Below are positions 13,794 to 21,030 of a DNA stretch of 21,030 nucleotides, in pieces. Position numbers and translations under genes: made by a program. The DNA is from Acidobacteria bacterium UBA7540 (lineage in GTDB: Bacteria; Acidobacteriota; Terriglobia; UBA7540): contig DLMI01000170.1 in assembly GCA_002478145.1 (NCBI GenBank), positions 42,583 to 63,612 on the forward strand, written 5' to 3'. Under the pieces are notes generated by a model, which saw nothing but the letters and a program-made list of their open reading frames with translations, was not told the origin of the DNA and ran no database searches. Every line of letters begins with the position of its first letter. Position 1 is the stretch's first letter.

Positions 13794-13797
13794 TTTT
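13781..13797 (+). terminator. Intrinsic terminator candidate before the tig promoter
   Basis: GCGGC-AGA-GCCGC (13781-13793) is followed by TTTT. It is the right tip of the 168-bp palindrome and would stop rightward transcription entering from the promoter at 13089. Confidence 0.45.
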
Positions 13798-13838
13798 CCC
13801 CCGACTTTGACGGGACCCTGAGCCCCGCCAGTCAGGCG

Positions 13839-13866
13839 TTGACAGGCGGAAGTCGTGTGCTATACT
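13839..13866 (+). promoter_or_regulatory. Sigma70 promoter of the tig-clpP-clpX-lon cluster
   Basis: TTGACA (13839-13844), a 16-nt spacer and TATACT (13861-13866) are present. Transcription should start near 13874, giving a leader of about 136 nt before tig. The leader holds the palindrome GGCTCTAGAGCC (13889-13900). Confidence 0.75.
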
Positions 13867-14009
13867 GAAAAGTGCTAGGGTCGCGCGGGGCTCTAGAGCC
13901 TTCCAGTTGGAATCGTGGCTTCCCTTTTGCCGAGTCACTAGCGCTGGTTCGAGTGAGGCTTCAAACTCGCCGTCCTAATTTCAACCATTACAACAACCGT
14001 TGAGGACTT

Positions 14010-15284
14010 GTGGAAGCAACGAATTGCAAGAAAGAACTCCTGATTGAAATTCCTCTCGATGTGGTTCGGCGCGAGGCCGATACGGTGGTATCGCAATATG
14101 CTCGTGTGGCACGAATCCCCGGCTTCCGCCCCGGCCACGCTCCACGCTCGGAGGTGCGGCGCCGCTTTCGGGACGACATTCGAAACGAGGTTGTCCAATC
14201 GCTCGTTCCCAAGTTCTTTGAGAATGCAGTCAAGGAGCAGAAGTGGTCCGTGGTGGGCCACCCTCGCTTCGAAGATCTCAAATTCGACGAGGACAATCCT
14301 CTCACCTGCAAAGCCACCTTCGAGATTTATCCTGAAGTCGAGCTCAAGCAATATAAGGAATTGGAAGTCCAGGAAGAAACGCCCAACGTAACTGAGGTGG
14401 ACATTGATCAGGCGCTGGATGAGGTCCGCGACCATGCCGCCACTTTCGAGGTCGTTTCGGACCGTCCCGCGGCGGATGGCGACTCCTTGACGATGAGTTA
14501 TAAGGGCTATGATGTAAAAGCGCCTGCGAGCCACCCTGTGGAAGCTCGCGACGTGTCGCTCCAATTGGGCGGCAAGGGGACCGTCACCGCTTTCCGGGAG
14601 AATCTACGGGGGTCTCGACCAGGCGAAATACGCGAGTTCGAAGTCACTTATCCGGAGCATTACCCGCAAAGGTCTCTAGCGGGAAAGACTTTCCGTTACC
14701 GCGTCGAGGTTCAAAGCATCAAACATAAGGTAGTTCCGGCGGCTGACGACGATCTGGCAAAATCCGTGAGCGAGTTCGCCACTCTGGAGGAACTTCGGAC
14801 CAGGTTACGCAACGATCTGATGGAACGCGCCCGCCGCCGGGTGGAAATGGCGGCCAAGGAAAAGCTAGTGCAGCAACTTCTTCATTTGCACGAATTCCCT
14901 GTCCCGGAAGTAATGGTGGAGGCCCAACTCGACCGCAAACTCCACCGCATGGTGACCCAGCTTGTTTCTCAGGGAATTGATCCCCGCCAGACGCAGGTCG
15001 ACTGGCGCAAGGTTCGTGAGGATTCCAGGCCGGAGGCTGAGAAGGAGGTTCGGGCCTTGCTGTTGCTGAGCAAGGTTGCCGATGCCGAGAAGTTGGAGGT
15101 TTCTGAAGAAGAAGTCGATGAAATAATTCGAGAGATGGCACAAGAAGCGCACGAGCCTCCCGCCACACTTAAGACTCGCTTGACACGCGAGGAAGAGTTG
15201 GATACCATAAAATCTACTCGCCGCAACCAGAAGGCTATAGAATTCATCTACCGCAACGCAAAAATCACTCGGAAAAGTGAGTAG
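14010..15284 (+). CDS. tig: Trigger factor (ribosome-associated chaperone, FKBP-type prolyl isomerase)
   Basis: This 424-residue protein is close to the family length of about 430. The N-terminal ribosome-binding domain carries the signature GFRPGHAP (38-45), which docks at the nascent-chain exit. The FKBP-like isomerase domain spans about 150-235 (DGDSLTMSYKGY, VTAFRENLRGSRPGE, GKTFRYRVEVQSI). The helical C-terminal chaperone arms follow (about 240-424), with the usual FPVPEVMVEAQLDRKL segment. It folds nascent proteins in the cytoplasm. The start is GTG 14010 with GAGGA at 14002-14006, a short spacing of 3 nt. A strong promoter lies about 145 nt upstream, and clpP follows after 39 nt, the conserved tig-clpP-clpX order. 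Confidence 0.97.
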   Translation: MEATNCKKELLIEIPLDVVRREADTVVSQYARVARIPGFRPGHAPRSEVRRRFRDDIRNEVVQSLVPKFFENAVKEQKWSVVGHPRFEDLKFDEDNPLTCKATFEIYPEVELKQYKELEVQEETPNVTEVDIDQALDEVRDHAATFEVVSDRPAADGDSLTMSYKGYDVKAPASHPVEARDVSLQLGGKGTVTAFRENLRGSRPGEIREFEVTYPEHYPQRSLAGKTFRYRVEVQSIKHKVVPAADDDLAKSVSEFATLEELRTRLRNDLMERARRRVEMAAKEKLVQQLLHLHEFPVPEVMVEAQLDRKLHRMVTQLVSQGIDPRQTQVDWRKVREDSRPEAEKEVRALLLLSKVADAEKLEVSEEEVDEIIREMAQEAHEPPATLKTRLTREEELDTIKSTRRNQKAIEFIYRNAKITRKSE

Positions 15285-15323
15285 TTTTCAGAAACGGTAC
15301 GGAGTTTCCCCAGGGAAAAGGCG

Positions 15324-15929
15324 ATGACCAACCAGCCGAACATGACTCTGATTCCCATGGTTGTCGAGCAGACCAACCGTGGAGAACGCGCTTACGATAT
15401 ATACTCCCGCCTGCTCAGGGATAATATTATCTTCATAGGAACCCCTATCGACGACAACGTGGCGAACTTGGTGACCGCCCAACTGCTCTTCCTGGAAGCC
15501 GAGGATCCGGAGAAAGACGTTTCCCTTTATATCAACTCGCCGGGCGGGGTGGTAACCGCCGGGATGGCCATCTATGATACCATCCAGTTCATCCGCCCTG
15601 ACGTTGCCACCATCTGTATTGGCCAAGCGGCCAGCGTCGCGGCTGTGTTGCTGGCGTCGGGAACTCCGGGGAAGCGTTTTGCACTCCCCAATTCGCGCTT
15701 GCTTATTCACCAACCTACCATAGGCGGTCTCTCGGGGCAGGCAACGGACATCGACATCCACGCCCGCGAAATCCTGCGTATTCGCGCCAGCCTTAATGAA
15801 ATAATGGCCAAGCATACGAACCAGCCGATAGAGAAGATTGAGCGCGATATGGAGCGCGATTTTTGGATGAGTGCCCAGCAAGCTCGCGAGTACGGCATCA
15901 TTGATGAAATCATCTACAAGCATACGTAA
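15324..15929 (+). CDS. clpP: ClpP, serine peptidase subunit of ClpXP
   Basis: This is a 201-residue protein of the S14 family. The catalytic triad is S104 ([11 protein letters not shown]), H129 (LLIHQP) and D179 (MERDFWM), with spacing matching E. coli ClpP apart from one extra residue in the Gly-rich loop after the His. The residues after the nucleophile are VA instead of the common MG, a conservative difference. The short N-terminal stretch before [24 protein letters not shown] is a likely propeptide. It forms a double heptamer that degrades proteins unfolded by ClpX, encoded 9 nt downstream. A weak AAGG sits just 2 nt before ATG 15324. Confidence 0.98.
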   Translation: MTNQPNMTLIPMVVEQTNRGERAYDIYSRLLRDNIIFIGTPIDDNVANLVTAQLLFLEAEDPEKDVSLYINSPGGVVTAGMAIYDTIQFIRPDVATICIGQAASVAAVLLASGTPGKRFALPNSRLLIHQPTIGGLSGQATDIDIHAREILRIRASLNEIMAKHTNQPIEKIERDMERDFWMSAQQAREYGIIDEIIYKHT

Positions 15930-15938
15930 GTTGCAGCA

Positions 15939-17207
15939 ATGACCACGAAACGTCCCAATCCGGATGAAGCGTTGCGCTGTTCATTCTGCCGGAAAACGCA
16001 GGATGCGGTGGGTAAGCTCATTTCTTCGCCAGGCGATTTTCCCCGTGCCTACATCTGCGACGAGTGCGTGGCCGTCTGCAATTCTATCCTGGAAGAGGAG
16101 CGGAGCGAACGCGTTCCCACTTCCCAGGCCAAGCCTCCCAGGCCATCTGAAATCAAGTCTTTTCTCGACCAGTACGTGGTGGGACAGGAAAAAACCAAGA
16201 AAAAACTGGCCGTCGCTGTTTACAACCATTACAAGCGCAACATTCTGACCCGGATACGCAGCGACGTCGAGCTCACCAAGTCCAATATTCTGTTAATCGG
16301 TCCCACGGGGACGGGCAAGACCCTTCTGGCTCAGACTCTCGCACGCGTTTTGGAAGTCCCCTTTGCCATTGCGGATGCGACGACTTTGACGGAAGCCGGT
16401 TACGTGGGCGAAGACGTCGAGAACGTCATTTTGAAACTCCTGCAGAATGCCGGGGGTGATGTGCAGCGCGCCCAACAGGGCATCATCTATATTGACGAAA
16501 TCGACAAGATCTCGAAAAAGGATGAGAATCCCTCCATCACTCGCGATGTCTCCGGCGAGGGTGTGCAACAAGCCTTGCTCAAGATCTTGGAAGGGACCGT
16601 CGCGAACGTGCCCCCACAAGGCGGACGCAAGCATCCCCACCAGGAATGCACGCCTGTCGATACCACCAACATCCTATTCATCTGTGGAGGGGCTTTCGTA
16701 GGACTGGAGAAAATCATCGAGCACCGTATGGGAAAGAAGACGGTGGGCTTCCATGCGGACAATCCCAGTGTTCCCTCACCGGCGGAGCGGAGAAACGTCG
16801 AACTACTTGAGCAAATCCAGCCTTCCGACCTGATCCGCTACGGCTTAATTCCTGAATTCGTAGGCCGATTGGCCGTGGTAAGCGTGCTGGGCGATTTGGA
16901 TGAGCCAGCGCTGATCGAAATCCTTACGCAGCCCAAGAACGCCCTAGTCCGTCAGTACCAGAGACTTTTCGAGTTCGAAAATGTTAAGCTGCGCTTTAAC
17001 GAAGGTGCGTTGAAAGCGATCGCGATTCAGGCTATCGAAAGGAAGGTGGGAGCTCGCGGATTAAGAATGATCCTCGAGGACCTGATGTTGGACCTGATGT
17101 ACCACCTCCCAAGCCAGCGGAAGCTGCGTGAGTTTGTGGTGACCGAAGAGATGGTCAAGAACCACGAAATCAGCTTCAGTTCGACGTTCCTCGAGAAGGC
17201 AGGTTAA
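15939..17207 (+). CDS. clpX: ClpX, AAA+ unfoldase of ClpXP
   Basis: The protein has 422 residues. The N-terminal zinc-binding domain has C14, C17, C40 and C43 and recruits adaptors and substrates. The AAA+ module has Walker A GPTGTGKT (121-128), the pore loop GYVG, Walker B IIYIDEID with D186/E187, the RKH loop (GGRKHPHQ), a VGF tripeptide where the ClpP-docking IGF loop belongs, and LIPEFVGRL with the arginine finger. All parts needed to unfold substrates and feed ClpP are present. It follows clpP by 9 nt, and its stop overlaps the lon ATG by one base (TAATG), so the cluster is probably co-translated. Confidence 0.98.
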   Translation: MTTKRPNPDEALRCSFCRKTQDAVGKLISSPGDFPRAYICDECVAVCNSILEEERSERVPTSQAKPPRPSEIKSFLDQYVVGQEKTKKKLAVAVYNHYKRNILTRIRSDVELTKSNILLIGPTGTGKTLLAQTLARVLEVPFAIADATTLTEAGYVGEDVENVILKLLQNAGGDVQRAQQGIIYIDEIDKISKKDENPSITRDVSGEGVQQALLKILEGTVANVPPQGGRKHPHQECTPVDTTNILFICGGAFVGLEKIIEHRMGKKTVGFHADNPSVPSPAERRNVELLEQIQPSDLIRYGLIPEFVGRLAVVSVLGDLDEPALIEILTQPKNALVRQYQRLFEFENVKLRFNEGALKAIAIQAIERKVGARGLRMILEDLMLDLMYHLPSQRKLREFVVTEEMVKNHEISFSSTFLEKAG

Positions 17208-19639
17208 TGGATAACACTATGTTCTCAGGCCGCGAAAAGAGTGAGACTCGTTCATTGCCGATGATGCCTATCCGCGACGTGGTCATCTTTCCCCACATGA
17301 TGACTCCCTTCGTAGTGGGACGGGAAGCCTCCATACGAGCACTGGAAGAAGCGCTGGCGGGGGACAAGAAGATCTTTCTGGCCACCCAACACGACGCCTC
17401 GGTTGATGACCCTAAACCCAACGAAATTTACCAGGTGGGGACCGTTGCCAACATCGTGCAAAGCCTGAAATTGCCTGACGGCAACATCAAAGTGCTTGTG
17501 GAAGGTATCGACCGAGGTAAGATTCTGAAGATTTCTAATGAAGACGGATACTTCCGCGTAACCATCCAGACTAAGATCTTCCGCACGGTGACGACACCCA
17601 GCCTGGAACAGCTCGTCCAGAGGGTAACCGGGCTCTTCGAGCAGTACGTAAAGCTTTCGCAAAGCCTCAATTACGAAACCATGATTGCGGCGGTCAAGGT
17701 GGATGAAATCGGTAAGTTTACGGACACCATCGCCGCCAACCTGAACGTCAGCATTGAGGAAAAACAGGAATTATTGGAGATCTTCGATCCCGTGGACCGT
17801 CTCACCCGGTTGGCGGATATCCTGGATGTGGAAATTGAAAAGCTCAATGTTGATCGCACCATCCAGGGCCGGGTGAAACGCCAGATGGAACGGGCCCAGC
17901 GCGAGTACTACCTCAACGAAAAAATCAAGGCCATTCAAAAGGAACTGGGCCGCAACGAAAAGAACGAGTTGGAGGAACTCAAGAAGAAGATTGAAACCGC
18001 CGGGATGACCAAGGACGCCCTCGATCACGCCATGACCGAGCTCAAGCGTTTGGAAATGATGCCCCCCATGTCGGCGGAGTCCACCGTCTCGCGCAATTAC
18101 CTCGACTGGCTTCTTGCCGTTCCCTGGAAAAAGAAATCCAAAGAAATCCGCGATCTTAGTCGCGCGCAGAAGGTTCTTGAGGAAGATCACTACGGACTGG
18201 AAAAGATCAAAGAGCGCATTCTGGAATTCCTCGCCGTCCGGCAACTGGTGAAGAATCCCCGCGGCTCCATCCTGTGTTTTGTGGGACCGCCCGGGGTTGG
18301 CAAAACCTCCCTGGGCCGGTCCATCGCGCGCGCCACCGGCCGCAAGTTCGTTCGCCTCTCTCTGGGTGGGGTGCGTGACGAAGCGGAAGTCCGCGGCCAC
18401 CGTCGGACTTACATTGGCGCTCTCCCCGGTCAAATCATCCAGATGATGAAGAAGGCCAGCACGGTCAACCCGATTTTCCTCCTGGACGAAGTGGATAAGA
18501 TGAGCATGGATTTCCGCGGTGATCCTTCCGCTGCCCTGCTGGAAGTGCTCGACCCCGAGCAAAATAACACTTTCATGGACCACTACCTGGACGTGGAGTA
18601 TGACCTCTCCAAGGTCTTCTTCATTACCACGGCCAACGTGGTTCACACCATTCCTCAGCCGCTTCAGGATCGCATGGAAATCCTGCGTCTGGAGGGATAT
18701 ACCGAGCCGGAGAAACTGGAGATTGCCAAGCGTTTTCTGATCCGGAAACAACGTGTGGCGACGGGCTTGACCACCCCGAATATGACGCTCCCGGATGAGG
18801 CCATCGTCCACATTATTCGGCATTACACGCGGGAGGCTGGGGTCCGCAACCTGGAGCGCGAAATCGCCAACATCTGCCGCAAAGTGGCCCGAAAAGTGGT
18901 GAAAGAAGGCAAGAGCCTCACGGTCATAGTGAGACCGGAGGATCTGCAGGAGTACCTGGGTGTTATAAAGTTCCGGGACACTAAAGCCGAAGAAAGAAAT
19001 GAGATAGGGCTGGCTACGGGGCTGGCCTGGACGGAAGTGGGTGGCCAAATCCTGAACATCGAAGTTACCCTGATGCAAGGGAAGGGCAAACTGCTCTTGA
19101 CAGGAAAGCTGGGCGACGTGATGCAGGAATCAGCCCAAGCCGCGATGAGCTACGTTCGCTCGCGCGCCAGCCAACTGGGACTCCGTGCCGACTTCTATCG
19201 TCACCTGGATATCCACGTTCACATCCCGGAGGGGGCTATTCCCAAGGATGGCCCGTCGGCGGGGATCACTCTCGCCACCGCGGTGGCCAGCGCCCTGACC
19301 AAGATTGCGGTGCGACGAGAAGTTGCCATGACCGGAGAAATTACCTTACGAGGGAAGGTGCTGCCCATCGGCGGCGTCAAAGAAAAACTCCTCGCCGCTC
19401 ACCGCGCCGGCAGCCGAACGGTGATCCTGCCGCGAGATAACGAAAAAGATCTGGCCGACATACCTGCAGCCATCCAACAAGAACTGAACATCCGGTTCGT
19501 TGAGAGCATGGATGAGGTCTTGGACTTGGCACTGGAAAGTAAGATCCAGGCTCGGCCGGTCCTGGTGTCCGAGTCCGAAACCCCGGTCGGCTTGGAGCCT
19601 CCAACGCTCGAAACGGATCGCGGATCATTGACCATTTAG
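17207..19639 (+). CDS. lon: Lon ATP-dependent protease (LonA type)
   Basis: This is an 810-residue LonA enzyme. The N-terminal substrate-binding LON domain starts at [15 protein letters not shown] and runs to about 210, followed by a coiled-coil region ([18 protein letters not shown]). The AAA+ module has Walker A GPPGVGKT (360-367) and Walker B FLLDEVDK (D427/E428). The protease domain has catalytic S684 in PKDGPSAG and K727 in GGVKEK, at the same 43-residue spacing as in E. coli. There is no membrane segment, which separates it from LonB. It degrades damaged and regulatory proteins in the cytoplasm. The ATG overlaps the clpX stop. After the stop only a short CGCC-TGAA-GGCG hairpin is visible, without a T-run. 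Confidence 0.98.
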   Translation: MDNTMFSGREKSETRSLPMMPIRDVVIFPHMMTPFVVGREASIRALEEALAGDKKIFLATQHDASVDDPKPNEIYQVGTVANIVQSLKLPDGNIKVLVEGIDRGKILKISNEDGYFRVTIQTKIFRTVTTPSLEQLVQRVTGLFEQYVKLSQSLNYETMIAAVKVDEIGKFTDTIAANLNVSIEEKQELLEIFDPVDRLTRLADILDVEIEKLNVDRTIQGRVKRQMERAQREYYLNEKIKAIQKELGRNEKNELEELKKKIETAGMTKDALDHAMTELKRLEMMPPMSAESTVSRNYLDWLLAVPWKKKSKEIRDLSRAQKVLEEDHYGLEKIKERILEFLAVRQLVKNPRGSILCFVGPPGVGKTSLGRSIARATGRKFVRLSLGGVRDEAEVRGHRRTYIGALPGQIIQMMKKASTVNPIFLLDEVDKMSMDFRGDPSAALLEVLDPEQNNTFMDHYLDVEYDLSKVFFITTANVVHTIPQPLQDRMEILRLEGYTEPEKLEIAKRFLIRKQRVATGLTTPNMTLPDEAIVHIIRHYTREAGVRNLEREIANICRKVARKVVKEGKSLTVIVRPEDLQEYLGVIKFRDTKAEERNEIGLATGLAWTEVGGQILNIEVTLMQGKGKLLLTGKLGDVMQESAQAAMSYVRSRASQLGLRADFYRHLDIHVHIPEGAIPKDGPSAGITLATAVASALTKIAVRREVAMTGEITLRGKVLPIGGVKEKLLAAHRAGSRTVILPRDNEKDLADIPAAIQQELNIRFVESMDEVLDLALESKIQARPVLVSESETPVGLEPPTLETDRGSLTI

Positions 19640-19951
19640 CGCCTGAAGGCGGCAAGTCGGAACTTAGAAGCAGATGAAACCTGTTACTGGAGATGCGCAT
19701 CAAAGCTAGCGGTCCATGTGCTCTCTCCAGGTGAGCACTAACCAGGACTGGCAGCCCCTGACCGATCAAGCTTGCAAGACTCCGGGTCCACGAGGAAAGC
19801 TCTTCATTGCACTTCGTACCACTGTTTCGTCATCGCCAATGACTATTCGTTCTTCTCGAACGGATTGAAGGTCGATAGAGCGGTGGAACCCGGAATCACT
19901 GGCGCACAGACCCCAAGATTTAGAAATCCACTTGAATCAAAGAGAGAAGTT
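19640..19951. other. Spacer between lon and rho
   Basis: I find no gene or tRNA in these 312 bases. There is no clear sigma70 promoter and only small hairpins, such as CGTTC/GAACG near 19850. As rho genes are often controlled through long leaders, part of this may be an untranslated leader, but nothing in the sequence proves it. Confidence 0.45.
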
Positions 19952-21030
19952 ATGCCTGCAAAGAAACAAGAAGTAAAAACCGAAGAAAACCAGGAAGAAA
20001 AGATTGAGGACCTAAAGGAAGGCGAAGTCCTCGACATCGCCAAGCTGAAAGAAATGAACATCGTCACCTTGACCCAGGTGGCCAAAGACCTGAGCGTGGT
20101 GGGGGCAACCGGGATGCGCAAGCAGGAATTGATCTTCAAGATCCTGCAGGCACAAACCGAAAAGAGCGGCCTCATCTTCTCCGAGGGCGTTCTTGAGTGC
20201 CTTCCGGACGGTTTCGGATTCCTGCGCGCGCCGGATTACAACTACCTGCCCGGGCCGGACGACATCTACGTATCGCCATCCCAAATCCGCAAATTCGATT
20301 TGCGCACCGGCGATACGATTTCCGGCCAGATCCGACCACCCAAAGAGGGGGAGCGGTACTTCGCGCTCATCAAAGTCGAGGCGATCAATTTTGAGCCCCC
20401 CGATGAATCCCGCAACAAACTCTTCTTTGACAACCTCACGCCGCTCTATCCCCAGGAGCGCATTCACCTGGAGACGGTCAAGGACAACATCTCGGCGCGC
20501 GTGCTCGACCTGTTGACGCCCATCGGTAAGGGTCAGCGCGGCTTGATCGTTTCGCCTCCTCGCACCGGCAAGACGATGCTCCTGCAATGCATTGCCAATT
20601 CCATCACCAGCAATCACCCTGAAATCACCCTGATTGTCCTGCTGATTGACGAGCGTCCCGAGGAAGTGACGGATATGCAACGTACCGTCAAGGGAGAGGT
20701 GATTAGTTCCACTTTCGATGAGCCGGCGGCCCGGCACGTGCAGGTGGCGGAAATGGTTCTGGAGAAGGCCAAGCGGCTCGTCGAGCACAAGCGCGACGTC
20801 GTTATCCTCCTCGACTCCATCACCCGCCTGGCGCGCGCCTACAACACCGTGGTTCCACCCTCTGGAAAGGTCCTCTCCGGCGGCGTGGATTCCAACGCTC
20901 TGCAGCGGCCCAAGCGCTTCTTCGGCGCGGCCCGCAACATCGAGGAGGGCGGCAGCCTCACCATCATCGCCACCTCCCTCATCGACACGGGCAGCCGCAT
21001 GGACGACGTGATCTTCGAAGAGTTCAAGGG
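19952..21030 (+). CDS. rho: Transcription termination factor Rho (3' end outside window)
   Basis: The first 359 residues are present; the window ends about 60 residues before the expected C-terminus. A charged, Lys/Glu-rich start (about 1-28) leads to the Rho N-terminal domain ([20 protein letters not shown]). The RNA-binding cold-shock-like domain follows ([41 protein letters not shown]). The ATPase motor has the Rho form of Walker A, PPRTGKT (202-208), then [13 protein letters not shown], Walker [17 protein letters not shown], the Q-loop region [14 protein letters not shown], and [30 protein letters not shown]. The hexamer terminates untranslated RNAs. ATG 19952 is preceded by a purine-rich AGAGAGAAG. 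The reading frame continues open to the last base. Confidence 0.97.
   Translation, partial: MPAKKQEVKTEENQEEKIEDLKEGEVLDIAKLKEMNIVTLTQVAKDLSVVGATGMRKQELIFKILQAQTEKSGLIFSEGVLECLPDGFGFLRAPDYNYLPGPDDIYVSPSQIRKFDLRTGDTISGQIRPPKEGERYFALIKVEAINFEPPDESRNKLFFDNLTPLYPQERIHLETVKDNISARVLDLLTPIGKGQRGLIVSPPRTGKTMLLQCIANSITSNHPEITLIVLLIDERPEEVTDMQRTVKGEVISSTFDEPAARHVQVAEMVLEKAKRLVEHKRDVVILLDSITRLARAYNTVVPPSGKVLSGGVDSNALQRPKRFFGAARNIEEGGSLTIIATSLIDTGSRMDDVIFEEFK

Noticed and set aside
13528..13938. 136-residue minus-strand frame and its overlapping neighbours
   Set aside because: They are translations of the 168-bp palindrome in both directions.
15633..15650. Possible defect at the ClpP nucleophile (SVA instead of SMG)
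   Set aside because: Ser104, His129 and Asp179 are all present, and the change is conservative.
17771..19078. 435-residue minus-strand frame
   Set aside because: Antisense shadow of lon; His/Leu/Gln-rich translation with no family pattern.

Overview
The window is moderately GC-rich bacterial DNA. All supported genes read on the + strand. No taxonomic marker was available to test. The gene content suggests a soil-type Gram-negative, most plausibly an Acidobacteriota member: a tig-clpP-clpX-lon cluster, an hslV-hslU pair, a LolA-like exported protein, an FN3 lipoprotein, and many dispersed palindromic repeats, including one that translates as HSERSEES. This placement is inference.

Layout. (1) 1-3244: three signalling genes joined by ATGA overlaps: the C-terminal end of a phytochrome-type histidine kinase, a single-domain response regulator, and a REC-PAS-PAS-HisKA-HATPase-REC hybrid kinase. 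(2) 3245-4322: a decayed kinase fragment, then a membrane protein with a degenerate GGDEF domain. (3) 4323-5566: a gene-poor stretch, then a FabG-like SDR. (4) 5567-8599: a MITE-like element, a LolA-like secreted protein, and HslV plus HslU. (5) 8596-12276: an FN3 lipoprotein whose 5' end contains a palindromic repeat, a GT-C membrane glycosyltransferase with a repeat-derived internal insert, and a hicB-hicA toxin-antitoxin pair. (6) 12277-13838: about 1.5 kb with no convincing protein gene but dense in palindromes. It also holds a near-consensus sigma70 promoter followed by an apparently structured, ORF-less segment with three 25-nt direct repeats. This is the best candidate here for something undescribed, possibly a non-coding RNA. 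(7) 13839-19639: a strong promoter, then tig, clpP, clpX and lon. (8) 19640-21030: a leader-like spacer, then rho, cut by the window end.

How the genes work together. Three ATP-dependent protease systems (HslUV, ClpXP, Lon) and a ribosome-associated chaperone lie within about 13 kb, so this is a proteostasis neighbourhood. It is interrupted by envelope genes, a toxin-antitoxin pair and a repeat island. The upstream signalling block looks like a separate phosphorelay with no recognisable DNA-binding output domain in view.
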